DNA of 64,000 bases, taken from NCBI RefSeq assembly GCF_900103625.1, contig NZ_LT629700.1:930001-994000 (forward strand), read 5' to 3'. Both the position numbers and the translations under genes were made by a program. Positions 9,641 to 17,533 of the stretch are shown piece by piece. Each line of letters starts with the position of its first letter. Position 1 is the stretch's first letter. The notes below the pieces were generated by a model that saw only the letters and a program-made list of their open reading frames with translations, searched no databases and was not told the DNA's origin. The stretch comes from Corynebacterium mycetoides. GTDB lineage: Bacteria; Actinomycetota; Actinomycetes; Mycobacteriales; Mycobacteriaceae.

Positions 9641-11584
9641 TTAGCGCTGCTCCAGCACGTAAGGCTCGGCGGGCGCGCTCTGGGGGATGTTCTCCCGGTT
9701 GAGCAGCCAGGAGGAGATCTCACGGAACACGGGCGCGGCGGACTGCCCGCCGGCGCCGCCCTCCAGCGGCCCGCGCTGCGGCTCGTCCAGCATCACCGCC
9801 ACAACGAAACGCGGATCGTCGGCAGGCGCGATGCCCGCGAAGGTGATCCAAAACTGGGATTGCGAGTACGCGCCTGTGTCCGGGTTGACTTTCTGGGCTG
9901 TTCCGGTCTTGCCCGAGAGCTGGTAGCCCTCGATCCCGCTGCCTTGGGCGGTTCCCGAGTTCACCCCCATCGGGTCTTGTTGGAATGTCGCCCGGAACAT
10001 GTCCACGGTCGTGCGCGCCGTTTCCTCGCTGACGACGCGCGTGCGCTCCGCGGGCGCGGTCGGGCGCGCCTGACCGTCGGGACCGGTGATCTCCGAGATG
10101 ATGCGCGGCTCGATGCGCTCCCCGCCGTTGGCCAGGGTTTGGTACACACTCGCCATCTGCAACGTCGTCCAGCTCATGCCCTGCCCGATCGGCAGATTGG
10201 CGAAGGTGCCACCCGACCACTGTTCTTCGGCGGGCAGGAGCCCGGCGGACTCGTTCGGCAGTTCGATGCCCGTGGTCTCCCCGATGCCGAAGCGGTGCAG
10301 GTAGTCCGCGAACCTCTCCGCGCCCAGGCGCTGGGCCAGCTGGAGCGTTCCCACGTTGGAGGACTTTCCGAAGATGCCCGCCGTGGTGTACGGGGCCACC
10401 CCATGCGACCACGCGTCGGCGACGGTCACCCCCGCCATGTCGATCGACCCGGGGACCTGGTGGACCTCATACGGGTCCGTCATCCCCTCTTCGATGGCGG
10501 CGGCCGCCGTGATGATCTTGGCCACCGACCCCGGCTCGTACGGGTGCGAGATGGCGTAGTTGTCAAAGCTGCGCCCCTCCGCGAGCTGCTTTTCCAGGTT
10601 GCCGTTGGGGTCGACGGTGCCCGTGTTGGCCATGGCCAACACCTCCCCGGTGTGCGCGTCGAGCACCACCGCCTCGGCGTCCTTCGCCAGGGAGTTGGCT
10701 TTCGCTTGCTCAAGTGTGCGCTGCACGAACGTCTGCAGGTCCACGTCGATCGTGAGCGCAATGCGCGACCCGTCGACGGCCGGGACCACGTCACGCAGCG
10801 TGCCCGGGATGGACTGCCCGTTAGCGGAAACGTCTTCCTTCGAGCTGCCGTTGACACCCGTGAGCACGCTGTCGCTGCTGGCTTCGAGCCCGAACTGGCC
10901 CTGCCCGTCCATGGAGACCTTGCCCACGATGTTTTCTCCGACGGCGCCGTTGGGGTATTGACGGATGTCCTGGTGGTCGGCCGCCACGCCGTGGAATTTC
11001 TTCGCCACCTCCGCTGCGACGTCGGGGTCCACGTTACGCACGAGGATTTCGTAGTCCGTCTCGGCGTGCAGCTTGTCCAAGATGTCTTTCGAGCTCACGC
11101 GGGCCGGAGCCTGCGTGGCGTGGGCGCCCTCGATCATGGTGGGGATCTCGTTTGCCATGGTCCGCAGCACGTCTTCCACCCGGGCGTCGGCCTGGGCGTC
11201 GATGGCGGCCTGCGAGAGGCCTTCCATGCTCATCCGCTGCTCCTGCTGCTCGCGCAACTCTTTCCGGAGCTGCACCGGGGAGACGGTGAGGGACCGCGCC
11301 TGCATGGTGTACGCGAGCTGGTTACCGGCGCGGTCGACGATGTCTCCGCGGCGCGCGGGATCCTCGTAGATGCGCGCGCGCTGGGCTTCGGCCTGATACT
11401 GCAAACCCGGCCCCCACACGACCTGAACCCAGGCGAGCCGTCCCACTAACAGGACGACGGCGACCGCAAACGCCACGGCGATGACCCGCGTCCGGCGCTT
11501 GGTGGCGTCCTTCTGTGGCTCCGGAACGCGGGTGCTGCCGCCGCCCACCTCGGGGCCGCGGCTCTCGCCGAAACCACCTACCAC
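9641..11584 (-). CDS. ftsI: Septal peptidoglycan transpeptidase (PBP3/PbpB type)
   Basis: FtsI cross-links septal peptidoglycan outside the membrane and is the partner of FtsW. The protein has 647 residues: a short cytoplasmic tail, one membrane segment at about residues 33-55, a dimerisation/pedestal domain, and the transpeptidase domain. The active-site motif SVAK is near residue 353, the second motif is SSN in GKSSNVGTLQ, and the third is KTG in SGKTGTAQKVNP. The start is GTG 11584 with a GCAGGTGA ribosome site. A 125-base gap separates it from the upstream ftsL-like gene. Confidence 0.95.
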   Translation of the reverse strand: MVGGFGESRGPEVGGGSTRVPEPQKDATKRRTRVIAVAFAVAVVLLVGRLAWVQVVWGPGLQYQAEAQRARIYEDPARRGDIVDRAGNQLAYTMQARSLTVSPVQLRKELREQQEQRMSMEGLSQAAIDAQADARVEDVLRTMANEIPTMIEGAHATQAPARVSSKDILDKLHAETDYEILVRNVDPDVAAEVAKKFHGVAADHQDIRQYPNGAVGENIVGKVSMDGQGQFGLEASSDSVLTGVNGSSKEDVSANGQSIPGTLRDVVPAVDGSRIALTIDVDLQTFVQRTLEQAKANSLAKDAEAVVLDAHTGEVLAMANTGTVDPNGNLEKQLAEGRSFDNYAISHPYEPGSVAKIITAAAAIEEGMTDPYEVHQVPGSIDMAGVTVADAWSHGVAPYTTAGIFGKSSNVGTLQLAQRLGAERFADYLHRFGIGETTGIELPNESAGLLPAEEQWSGGTFANLPIGQGMSWTTLQMASVYQTLANGGERIEPRIISEITGPDGQARPTAPAERTRVVSEETARTTVDMFRATFQQDPMGVNSGTAQGSGIEGYQLSGKTGTAQKVNPDTGAYSQSQFWITFAGIAPADDPRFVVAVMLDEPQRGPLEGGAGGQSAAPVFREISSWLLNRENIPQSAPAEPYVLEQR

Positions 11585-11709
11585 GCTGAAGTCACCTGCC
11601 TCGCTGTCAAAGTCCGTCTGATACCCACTACATCATGCCCGCCGCGCCTCGCGCGTCACGTGATCGCCACGCCCCGCGGTGCCGGCGGCGTCGGCGGCGT
11701 CGGCCGCTC

Positions 11710-12516
11710 CTACCGGGCCGCGGCAGCCCGGGGGGCGTAGGGAGCCAGGTTTTCTGCCGGCGCAGGCGGAGCCGCCGGAGCCGCAGCTTCCGGTGCGGCC
11801 TGGCGGGGGGCAAGGGGGTCAAGGGGGTCGAGGGGGTCGTTCTGGCCCAGCACGTTGCCACCGGGCAGCTCGGTGAGGTTGTCGCCCACCTGGGCCGTCG
11901 CTTCGCGATCGCTCGTCGCGCGATCCTCGCGGGCACCTTCCCCGCCGCCGGCCGGTGCCGTGACCTCGGTCATCTTCTGCGTCGCCTCGGGATCGAACGC
12001 CCTATCCTCGCGCACGGCGCCGTTGCCGTCGACAGAGAGAATCCCCGGCACGTGGGGCACCACCATTCCCGCATCGGCCGCCTGCCTCGCAATTTCGGAC
12101 GAGGAGCGCATGTTCTCCAGGTCGCGGTTGAGTGTTTCCACCTGGTTGGACAGTTCCCGCTCGCGCGCCTGCAACTGCTGCACGGTAAACGATTGCGAGG
12201 TGGACACGCCGGACAAGACCATGGCGGCCAGCACCCCCAGGGTCAACAGCGGTACGGCGATGGCCGTGACCGTGGAGAACTTCCGCTTGACGTCGGTGGT
12301 GTCGCTCACCCGCCGGCCACGCACGGACACGACCTGCTTCGACCCGAGCCTGCCGGTCGACCGCAGGTTGCGAGGGTGCAGCGCGTGCGGGGCGACGCGC
12401 GGGTCCAGCTGCAGGTCCCCACTGGCTGCGGGGGTTGCCGGGCGGGTCGTGCCCGCGGGTGTCCGCTCGAGCGTGATCGTACGGGCGCCTGCGGTGAGGT
12501 CTCGGCTTGCTCCCAT
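11710..12516 (-). CDS. FtsL-like septum protein
   Basis: A 268-residue bitopic protein lies between rsmH and ftsI, the usual place of ftsL (Rv2164c in M. tuberculosis). It has a cytoplasmic N-terminus of about 80 residues, one membrane segment near residues 85-107, and a short coiled coil (QQLQARERELSNQVETLNR). The coiled coil is followed by an acidic then Pro/Ala-rich tail. Size, topology and position support a role in the FtsQLB-type divisome complex. Sequence identity to FtsL is not obvious, so this is a context call. The tail contains a small DPL repeat. Confidence 0.75.
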   Translation of the reverse strand: MGASRDLTAGARTITLERTPAGTTRPATPAASGDLQLDPRVAPHALHPRNLRSTGRLGSKQVVSVRGRRVSDTTDVKRKFSTVTAIAVPLLTLGVLAAMVLSGVSTSQSFTVQQLQARERELSNQVETLNRDLENMRSSSEIARQAADAGMVVPHVPGILSVDGNGAVREDRAFDPEATQKMTEVTAPAGGGEGAREDRATSDREATAQVGDNLTELPGGNVLGQNDPLDPLDPLAPRQAAPEAAAPAAPPAPAENLAPYAPRAAAAR

Positions 12517-12554
12517 GGCGGTGTGGCCTTTCCGTGCTTTCGGTCGCTTGTGTG

Positions 12555-13628
12555 TCAGGTGGTGGTTGGTGGATGGTCGCCGGGTGTGCTGGGCTCATCG
12601 GGCTCACTGAGCTTTTCGACGCCCCGCACACGCACCGGGGCAGCCCGCGAGTTCTGCTCAATCTCCGCCTCGGAGGCCTTCTCCGCCCCGTGGGTGATCG
12701 AGCGGAACTCCGCGGCGGTTCCCGGAAGGTCCATCGGCAAACCCGCCGGGGTGGTGGAGGTGGTCAGCTTGGTCAGCGCGGCTTTGACGATCTTGTCCTC
12801 GAGGGACTGATAGCTCATGAACACCGCGCGCCCGCCCGGTCCGAGCGCCCCGGTGATCACGGGAATAACGTTCTCGAGCGCCTCGAGCTCCCGGTTGACC
12901 TCGACGCGCAGGGCCTGGAACGTGCGCTTGGCGGGGTGTCCCCCGGTGCGGCGCGTCGCCGCCGGGATGGCCTGGTAGATCAGCTCCACCAGGCGCCCGC
13001 TGCGCTCGAACGGGGCTTTCTCGCGTTCTTTGAGGATGAGGGAGGCGATCTTGCCCGCGAAGCGCTCGTCCCCGTACGTCTTGAGAATGCGTGCAAGGTC
13101 GCCGTGACTATAGGTGTTTAACACGTCCGCAGCTGTGGGCCCCGTCGTCGGATCCATGCGCATGTCCAGCGGGGCATCCACCCGGTACGCGAAACCGCGC
13201 TCTTCCTGGTCCAGCTGCATGGAAGAGACACCGAGGTCGAACAGGGCCCCGGCGACGCCGACCTCCCGCGCCGTCTCAAAAATGGGGTCGGCTCCCGACT
13301 CGATCGCGTCGCCCAGGTCGTCGAAACGCGCCTGCACGCCCATGAACCGATCCCCGAAGGGTGCGAGGCGGGCGGTGGCGTCGCGCAGCGCGATGGGGTC
13401 GCGATCCACCCCGATGACGCGGGCCTGCGGGAAAACGGTGAGGAAGTGCTCGGTGTGGCCGCCGGCGCCCAGGGTTCCGTCCACGATGACGGCGTCGGCC
13501 CCGAACGCTTCGACAGAGGGGGCGAGCAGGGCGGCCATGCGGTCGCGCATGACCGGCACGTGGCCGTGGTTGGAACCCAGCTCGAAGTCCATGTCCGCGG
13601 GCTGCGAGACGTCGTCGGCCTGTGACAC
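12555..13628 (-). CDS. rsmH: 16S rRNA (cytosine(1402)-N(4))-methyltransferase
   Basis: RsmH (MraW) methylates N4 of C1402 in 16S rRNA using S-adenosylmethionine. The protein has 357 residues from GTG 13628. The AdoMet-binding loop reads [15 protein letters not shown], followed by [11 protein letters not shown]. The family stretch [20 protein letters not shown] and the C-terminal motif [15 protein letters not shown] are also present. I prefer GTG 13628 to the in-frame GTG at 13637 because AAGGGGG lies nine bases upstream of the former and directly abuts the latter. The gene follows mraZ after about 205 non-coding bases. Confidence 0.93.
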   Translation of the reverse strand: MSQADDVSQPADMDFELGSNHGHVPVMRDRMAALLAPSVEAFGADAVIVDGTLGAGGHTEHFLTVFPQARVIGVDRDPIALRDATARLAPFGDRFMGVQARFDDLGDAIESGADPIFETAREVGVAGALFDLGVSSMQLDQEERGFAYRVDAPLDMRMDPTTGPTAADVLNTYSHGDLARILKTYGDERFAGKIASLILKEREKAPFERSGRLVELIYQAIPAATRRTGGHPAKRTFQALRVEVNRELEALENVIPVITGALGPGGRAVFMSYQSLEDKIVKAALTKLTTSTTPAGLPMDLPGTAAEFRSITHGAEKASEAEIEQNSRAAPVRVRGVEKLSEPDEPSTPGDHPPTTT

Positions 13629-13833
13629 CGGGCCCACCCCCCTTCATCCCTGTTTCTTCGGCGTACTTTTCAGCGTGTGTCGGCGCGTGTTTCCGTGAGC
13701 CGGGGAACGCATAGGGCCCTGCCCGGGGCGGCTGTTCTGATGTCGGGGAAGTACACCAGAACGCTCCGCGCCCCGAGCAGAGTCCGTACACGCTCTCCGC
13801 AGTAGTCGGTGCCTGCTTGTCGGGTAGTCAGTC

Positions 13834-14268
13834 CTAGAGCAGGCCGGAGAGAATGTCGTCGTCATCGGCCGCCGCGAAGGCGGCCTCGGTTTCTTGCTGG
13901 TAGTTAGCCCAGGACTCGGCGTCCCAGATCTCCAGAAAATCGACCGAACCGATGACCACGCACTCCTTGGACAGGCGCGCGTACTCCCGGTGCGCAGGTG
14001 ACAGCGTGATGCGACCCGAACCATCAAGCGTCTGCTCATCCGCGCTGGCAGCCAGGTTGCGGATGAAGGCGCGCGCCTTCGGGTTCGTGCGCGAAGCTGC
14101 GGCCGCGTTGCGGGCGCGCGCCGCGAACTCCTCGCGGGGGTAGACCGCCAAAGAGTGGTCCTGCCCCTTGGTCACCATCAACCCGTCCGCCAAATCCTCG
14201 CGGAACTTGGCGGGCAGCGTCAGGCGTCCCTTGTCGTCGAGCTTGGGAGTGTAGGTACCCAGAAACAT
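13834..14268 (-). CDS. mraZ: Division/cell-wall cluster transcriptional repressor MraZ
   Basis: MraZ is an AbrB-fold, ring-forming DNA-binding protein that controls the dcw cluster. The protein has 144 residues from ATG 14268. It has the duplicated motif [23 protein letters not shown] at the N-terminus and [16 protein letters not shown] near residue 82, one per half. The start is chosen because the protein family begins at MFLG and a GAAGGAAGGT ribosome site lies upstream. It is the first gene of the cluster, and matching repeat sites lie about 105 bases upstream, so it probably represses itself. Confidence 0.96.
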   Translation of the reverse strand: MFLGTYTPKLDDKGRLTLPAKFREDLADGLMVTKGQDHSLAVYPREEFAARARNAAAASRTNPKARAFIRNLAASADEQTLDGSGRITLSPAHREYARLSKECVVIGSVDFLEIWDAESWANYQQETEAAFAAADDDDILSGLL

Positions 14269-14372
14269 CCGGAGCCCACCTTCCTTCACTCTGCGACTAC
14301 GGTTGTTCAATTTTCCGGGCGGCGATCCGCGTCAGCACGTAGTCAAGATGCCTCCGCTTTTCTCCGCTGCGC

Positions 14373-14398
14373 CCCACTCTATCCCACTTTCCCCCACT
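14373..14398 (-). promoter_or_regulatory. MraZ operator: three direct repeats, 10-bp period
   Basis: On the minus strand AGTGGG occurs three times, at 14393-14398, 14383-14388 and 14373-14378, exactly ten bases apart. This matches the TGGGN triple-repeat layout described for E. coli MraZ. It lies about 105 bases upstream of mraZ. A TAGAGT -10-like hexamer (14376-14381) lies inside the array, so MraZ binding would cover the promoter. The repeats are seen directly; the binding is inferred. Confidence 0.8.
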
Positions 14399-14620
14399 TT
14401 TTCCATACTGGCGCGTCGGACAATTCTAAACTTTTGAAAACATGCAGGTTAAGGGCCGGAAAAATTGTGGGCGGATCTCCCGCCCCACCCCTTCGCCCAC
14501 CGGAACAACCGCCCGGCAAGTAAGTCACACCCGTCTCAATTGTTGATTTTGAGCCGCCTGAGCATCACGCGAAACGCCTTAACCCGAGTCGCTTCCCGCG
14601 GTGCCCGGGAATTGCTCGGC

Positions 14621-14650
14621 GTGGGTGGGACAAAGTGGGGGATTTGGGGA
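14621..14650 (+). promoter_or_regulatory. Second TGGG repeat cluster (possible extra MraZ site)
   Basis: On the plus strand TGGG starts at 14626, 14636 and 14645, with one more GTGGG at 14621. The spacing is 10 then 9 bases, close to the MraZ repeat geometry but in the opposite orientation to the operator near mraZ. It sits between the terminator of the DUF3040 gene and the mraZ promoter region. Its function is unknown. Confidence 0.4.
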
Positions 14651-14667
14651 GGCGCGCACGGGGGCAC

Positions 14668-14699
14668 AGAAAAAGCCCGCCCGGATAATCCGGACGGGC
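14668..14699 (-). terminator. Rho-independent terminator after the DUF3040 gene
   Basis: A GC-rich hairpin (GCCCG.CCGGA / TCCGG.CGGGC, loop TAA) at 14675-14699 is followed on the minus strand by a run of five T. It lies 16 bases beyond the stop codon of the DUF3040 gene and separates it from the mraZ regulatory region. Confidence 0.8.
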
Positions 14700-14715
14700 A
14701 AGCGGTGAGAGGAGA

Positions 14716-15102
14716 CTACTGCCCTTCGAAGCGGCGCTTGAAGTTTTCCTCCATGGTGGACACCCGCGGGGAGCGCCTCGCGGAGTTCACCGGACCCTTG
14801 GCCCTCGCGGCGGGCACGGCGGGTGAACGCAGGGCCATGACGCCGCCGGCAAGCATGACCGCGAATCCCACGACACTGAGCGCGACGAACCACACACTCA
14901 CCGTGGCCAGGGCGACTCCGCCGATCAGGAGCACCAGGCCCAACACAATGAGAGCGGCGCTGCGCATGGTGATCTGGCCGGTGCCGCCGTTGCCGGCCGC
15001 GCCGGCGCCGCCGGGCACCTTGCTTCCAAACTTTGGATCCTCAGCGAGGAGCGATTGCTCGATCTCGCGAAGGGTGCGCTGTTCCTGCTCCGAAAGGGAC
15101 AC
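14716..15102 (-). CDS. DUF3040 membrane protein
   Basis: A 128-residue protein of the actinobacterial DUF3040 family, with the characteristic N-terminus MSLSEQEQRTLREIEQSLLAEDPKF. This is followed by two hydrophobic segments (about residues 47-65 and 69-90) and a basic tail ending in EENFKRRFEGQ. Its function is not known. It starts at GTG 15102 with GGAGAG upstream and ends at a clear terminator. A DUF3040 gene next to mraZ is a conserved feature of the actinobacterial dcw region. Confidence 0.85.
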   Translation of the reverse strand: MSLSEQEQRTLREIEQSLLAEDPKFGSKVPGGAGAAGNGGTGQITMRSAALIVLGLVLLIGGVALATVSVWFVALSVVGFAVMLAGGVMALRSPAVPAARAKGPVNSARRSPRVSTMEENFKRRFEGQ

Positions 15103-15192
15103 TGTTTTCTCTCCAGCTCTACCGTTGAGGTTGCTCTACACCTTGTATAACGGAGAGTGTATCCGGATTGTTCCTGGCGCACGATGCCCTGG

Positions 15193-15633
15193 TTAGGCCA
15201 TCTGCGGCACCTTCCCCATTCCCGGGATCGACTCGCCGAGGAAATCCTCGGCAAGCTCCATCAACGCACGCACAGTCTCCGGGTTGGGGTCGGTCTCGAT
15301 CCCCGACGCGACCCTCCCCCGCAATGCGGAGAACGCGGCGAAGGAGGTGGCCCAGTCTTTCCCGCTATCCGAGGTCAGGGCCAGCCTCTCCCACGCGCTT
15401 GTGGGCAGCCGCTTCCGTTTTCGGATGACGGGAGACACGGAATTGACCGCACCCGCCACCCGCAGAGCCGCCCGGTAGGCGCTTTCCAAAGCCAGGTCGA
15501 AAGCGCCCCTGTCGTATTCCTCCCGAGCCTGAGCGAGGAGCTCGTACGCGGCGCTAAGAAAGGTTTCGCGGCGGCCGACGCGCATCCCCGAGCCGGCGAT
15601 AGAGTTGGTGGTTGCGGACACGATACTGTTCAT
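15193..15633 (-). CDS. HEPN-domain protein (SAV_6107-like), putatively SOS-regulated
   Basis: A 146-residue helical protein resembling the SAV_6107-type HEPN family. The relevant region runs from about residue 20 (AAYELLAQAREEYDRGAFDLALESAYRAALRV) and is a helical hairpin with an alanine/acid pattern. The HEPN R-x4-6-H nuclease motif is not evident, so ribonuclease activity should not be assumed. The start at ATG 15633 is fixed by AGGAGGAAA seven bases upstream. Two SOS-like boxes and a TAGAGT -10 hexamer lie just upstream, which suggests DNA-damage induction. It is divergent from the GNAT gene. Confidence 0.7.
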   Translation of the reverse strand: MNSIVSATTNSIAGSGMRVGRRETFLSAAYELLAQAREEYDRGAFDLALESAYRAALRVAGAVNSVSPVIRKRKRLPTSAWERLALTSDSGKDWATSFAAFSALRGRVASGIETDPNPETVRALMELAEDFLGESIPGMGKVPQMA

Positions 15634-15680
15634 CTCGGTTTCCTCCTGCGTTTCGTTTTTCGTTGTGCGACCCACACTCT

Positions 15681-15694
15681 AAAACGCACGTTCG
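15681..15694 (-). promoter_or_regulatory. LexA/SOS-like box 1 (HEPN gene side)
   Basis: The minus strand reads CGAACGTGCGTTTT, matching the actinobacterial SOS-box form CGAAC-RNRY-GTTYG except for the last base. It directly abuts or overlaps a TAGAGT -10 hexamer (15676-15681) of the HEPN gene, an ideal position for repression by LexA. The motif is seen; LexA binding is inferred. Confidence 0.6.
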
Positions 15695-15713
15695 ACATCC
15701 CCTCCGGAGCAAT

Positions 15714-15727
15714 AGAACATGTGTTCG
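15714..15727. promoter_or_regulatory. LexA/SOS-like box 2 (between HEPN and GNAT genes)
   Basis: AGAACATGTGTTCG matches the actinobacterial SOS consensus CGAAC-RNRY-GTTYG at all but the first base. It lies 20 bases from box 1 and about 70 bases upstream of the GNAT start, next to a TATAGA hexamer that could be its -10 element. Confidence 0.6.
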
Positions 15728-15795
15728 TTTATAGAAAGTTTGCGGTGACTACCTCCCGCACACCGCCGTTCGCGTGGTTCGATAGAGGTGTGACT

Positions 15796-16368
15796 GTGTC
15801 CCTTCGCCGACTCGGCGGCGCCGAGTTCGCCCTCCTGGCCCCCGACCTCGTAGACATCTACATTTCCGCTATGGGCTACGATCCCTCGATTCGCTCACAG
15901 CGCATCGCCGTGTGGCGTCGAGAAGTGATCTGGCCGGGGTTCGCCGCCGTGGCCGCCGTCGAATCCACGCCCTCCGGGGAGAGCACCGTGGGCATCGCCT
16001 ACGGCTTCCTCGGCACGCGTGAACGATGGTGGGACCAGCAGCTCGTCCGCGGGCTGCGCGCCATCGGCGGGCCCACCCCGCGCCACCGCGACATGCTTGA
16101 CAGCTACTTCGAAGTCGCCGAGGTCCACGTCAGCCCCCGGTGCCAGGGCGCCGGGATAGGCAAGAAGATGCTGACCCAGCTGCTATGGAATGCCCCGGCG
16201 AACTGGGCGCTGTTGTCTACGCCGGAGGTCCCGAACGAAGCCAACAACGCTTTCGGCCTGTACCGCAAGATGGGCTTCGTGGACGTGCTCCGCAACTTCT
16301 CCTACGCCGGAGACCCCCGTCCCTTTGCCATTCTGGCCCGCGCGCTGCCGCTGGAGAACCCCAGGTAG
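15796..16368 (+). CDS. GNAT-family N-acetyltransferase
   Basis: A 190-residue acetyltransferase. The acetyl-CoA loop is in VAEVHVSPRCQGAGIGKKML, with the Q/R-x-x-G-x-G/A type pattern near residues 118-124. It is followed by LSTPEVPNEANNAFGLYRKMGFVD, the usual GNAT alpha4/beta region. The substrate is unknown. I chose GTG 15796 with AGAGGTG just upstream; GTG 15790 is possible. A homologous gene is found in this region of mycobacteria (Rv2170 type). It is divergent from the HEPN gene and 49 bases upstream of the prenyl diphosphate synthase. Confidence 0.85.
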   Translation: MSLRRLGGAEFALLAPDLVDIYISAMGYDPSIRSQRIAVWRREVIWPGFAAVAAVESTPSGESTVGIAYGFLGTRERWWDQQLVRGLRAIGGPTPRHRDMLDSYFEVAEVHVSPRCQGAGIGKKMLTQLLWNAPANWALLSTPEVPNEANNAFGLYRKMGFVDVLRNFSYAGDPRPFAILARALPLENPR

Positions 16369-16417
16369 GGTTGAAACGAACCCACACGTGGACGCCCACA
16401 CGCAGCAGGAGGTAGCC

Positions 16418-17533
16418 GTGGCAGATTCGCCGAGCACAACCAGGGACGAGACGAGGCAGCTGACCGCGATCCCCGCAGCAGTTGAGCGCGAGCTCGAGCA
16501 CTTCCTCGACTCCCGCCAGCCCGACGTGGACAAGATCGGTGCCCCGGTGAGCCAGTCCGCGGCGCACCTGCGCGACTTCGTCCTCGGCGGCGGCAAACGC
16601 ATCCGCCCCCTCTACGCGTGGGCGGGATTCGTCGGCGCCGGTGACACGGGCACGGCCGCGGCGGAGGATCCCGACGCGGTGCTGCGCGCGGTCAGTTCGC
16701 TCGAACTTATCCAGGCGTGCGCGCTCATCCACGACGACATCATCGATTCCTCCGACACCCGGCGCGGCAACCCCACGGTGCACCGGGCGGTGCAGGCCCG
16801 TCACGAGGACGCCCACCTGTTCGGCGATGCCGCCGCGTACGGCCGCAACTCCGCCATCCTGATCGGTGACCTGGCCCTGATCTGGGCAGAGGACATGTGG
16901 CGCGACTCCGGTGTGAGCGCCGCCGCCCTCGAGCGCGCCGCTGAGCCCTGGCGGGGCATGCGCACGGAGGTCATCGGCGGGCAGCTGCTCGACATCGCCC
17001 TCGAGGCCGCCGCCGACGAGTCGGTGGAGATGGCCGACAAGGTCAACCGCTACAAAACAGCCGCGTACACCATCGAACGCCCGCTGCACCTGGGCGCCGC
17101 GCTCGCGGGAGCGGCGGGCGCGACCATCGACGCGTTCCGCGGTTACGGCCGCGACATCGGTATCGCCTTTCAGCTTCGCGACGACCTGCTGGGCGTCTTC
17201 GGGGACGAGTCCGTGACCGGGAAACCGGTGGGCGACGACCTGCGCGAGGGCAAGCGCACCGTGTTACTCGCCACGGCGCTCGCGCGCCTCGATGCCACCG
17301 ACCCCGCCTCAGCACAGACGCTGCGCGAGCGGGTCGGGCGGGCCACCGACCCGGACGAGCTCGCCCATCTGGCTGCGTTGGTGGACTCCAGCGGCGCTGT
17401 GGCGGACGTCGAGAAGCGAATTGCGGCTCTGACCACCTCGGGCCTGAACCGGCTGACGGACGCGGGCATCGTCGGCGAGGTGGCCGACACGCTGCGGGAC
17501 CTGGCGGTGCAAGCGACCGAGCGCCGTGCATAG
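16418..17533 (+). CDS. Polyprenyl diphosphate synthase (geranylgeranyl/farnesyl type)
   Basis: This enzyme condenses isopentenyl diphosphate with allylic diphosphates to make isoprenoid chains for lipid carriers, quinones or carotenoids. The protein has 371 residues. The first aspartate-rich motif is DDIID at about residues 106-110 and the second lies in FQLRDDLLGVFGDE near residue 251. GGGKRIRP near residue 57 binds IPP. The start is GTG 16418, with AGGAGG five bases upstream. Its stop overlaps the mptA start by eight bases. Product chain length cannot be decided from sequence; the equivalent genes are called idsA or crtE. Confidence 0.9.
   Translation: MADSPSTTRDETRQLTAIPAAVERELEHFLDSRQPDVDKIGAPVSQSAAHLRDFVLGGGKRIRPLYAWAGFVGAGDTGTAAAEDPDAVLRAVSSLELIQACALIHDDIIDSSDTRRGNPTVHRAVQARHEDAHLFGDAAAYGRNSAILIGDLALIWAEDMWRDSGVSAAALERAAEPWRGMRTEVIGGQLLDIALEAAADESVEMADKVNRYKTAAYTIERPLHLGAALAGAAGATIDAFRGYGRDIGIAFQLRDDLLGVFGDESVTGKPVGDDLREGKRTVLLATALARLDATDPASAQTLRERVGRATDPDELAHLAALVDSSGAVADVEKRIAALTTSGLNRLTDAGIVGEVADTLRDLAVQATERRA

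Noticed and set aside
9500..11449. A 649-codon open frame antisense to ftsI
   Set aside because: ftsI has all three transpeptidase motifs on the other strand; the antisense product is Arg/His/Val-rich noise.
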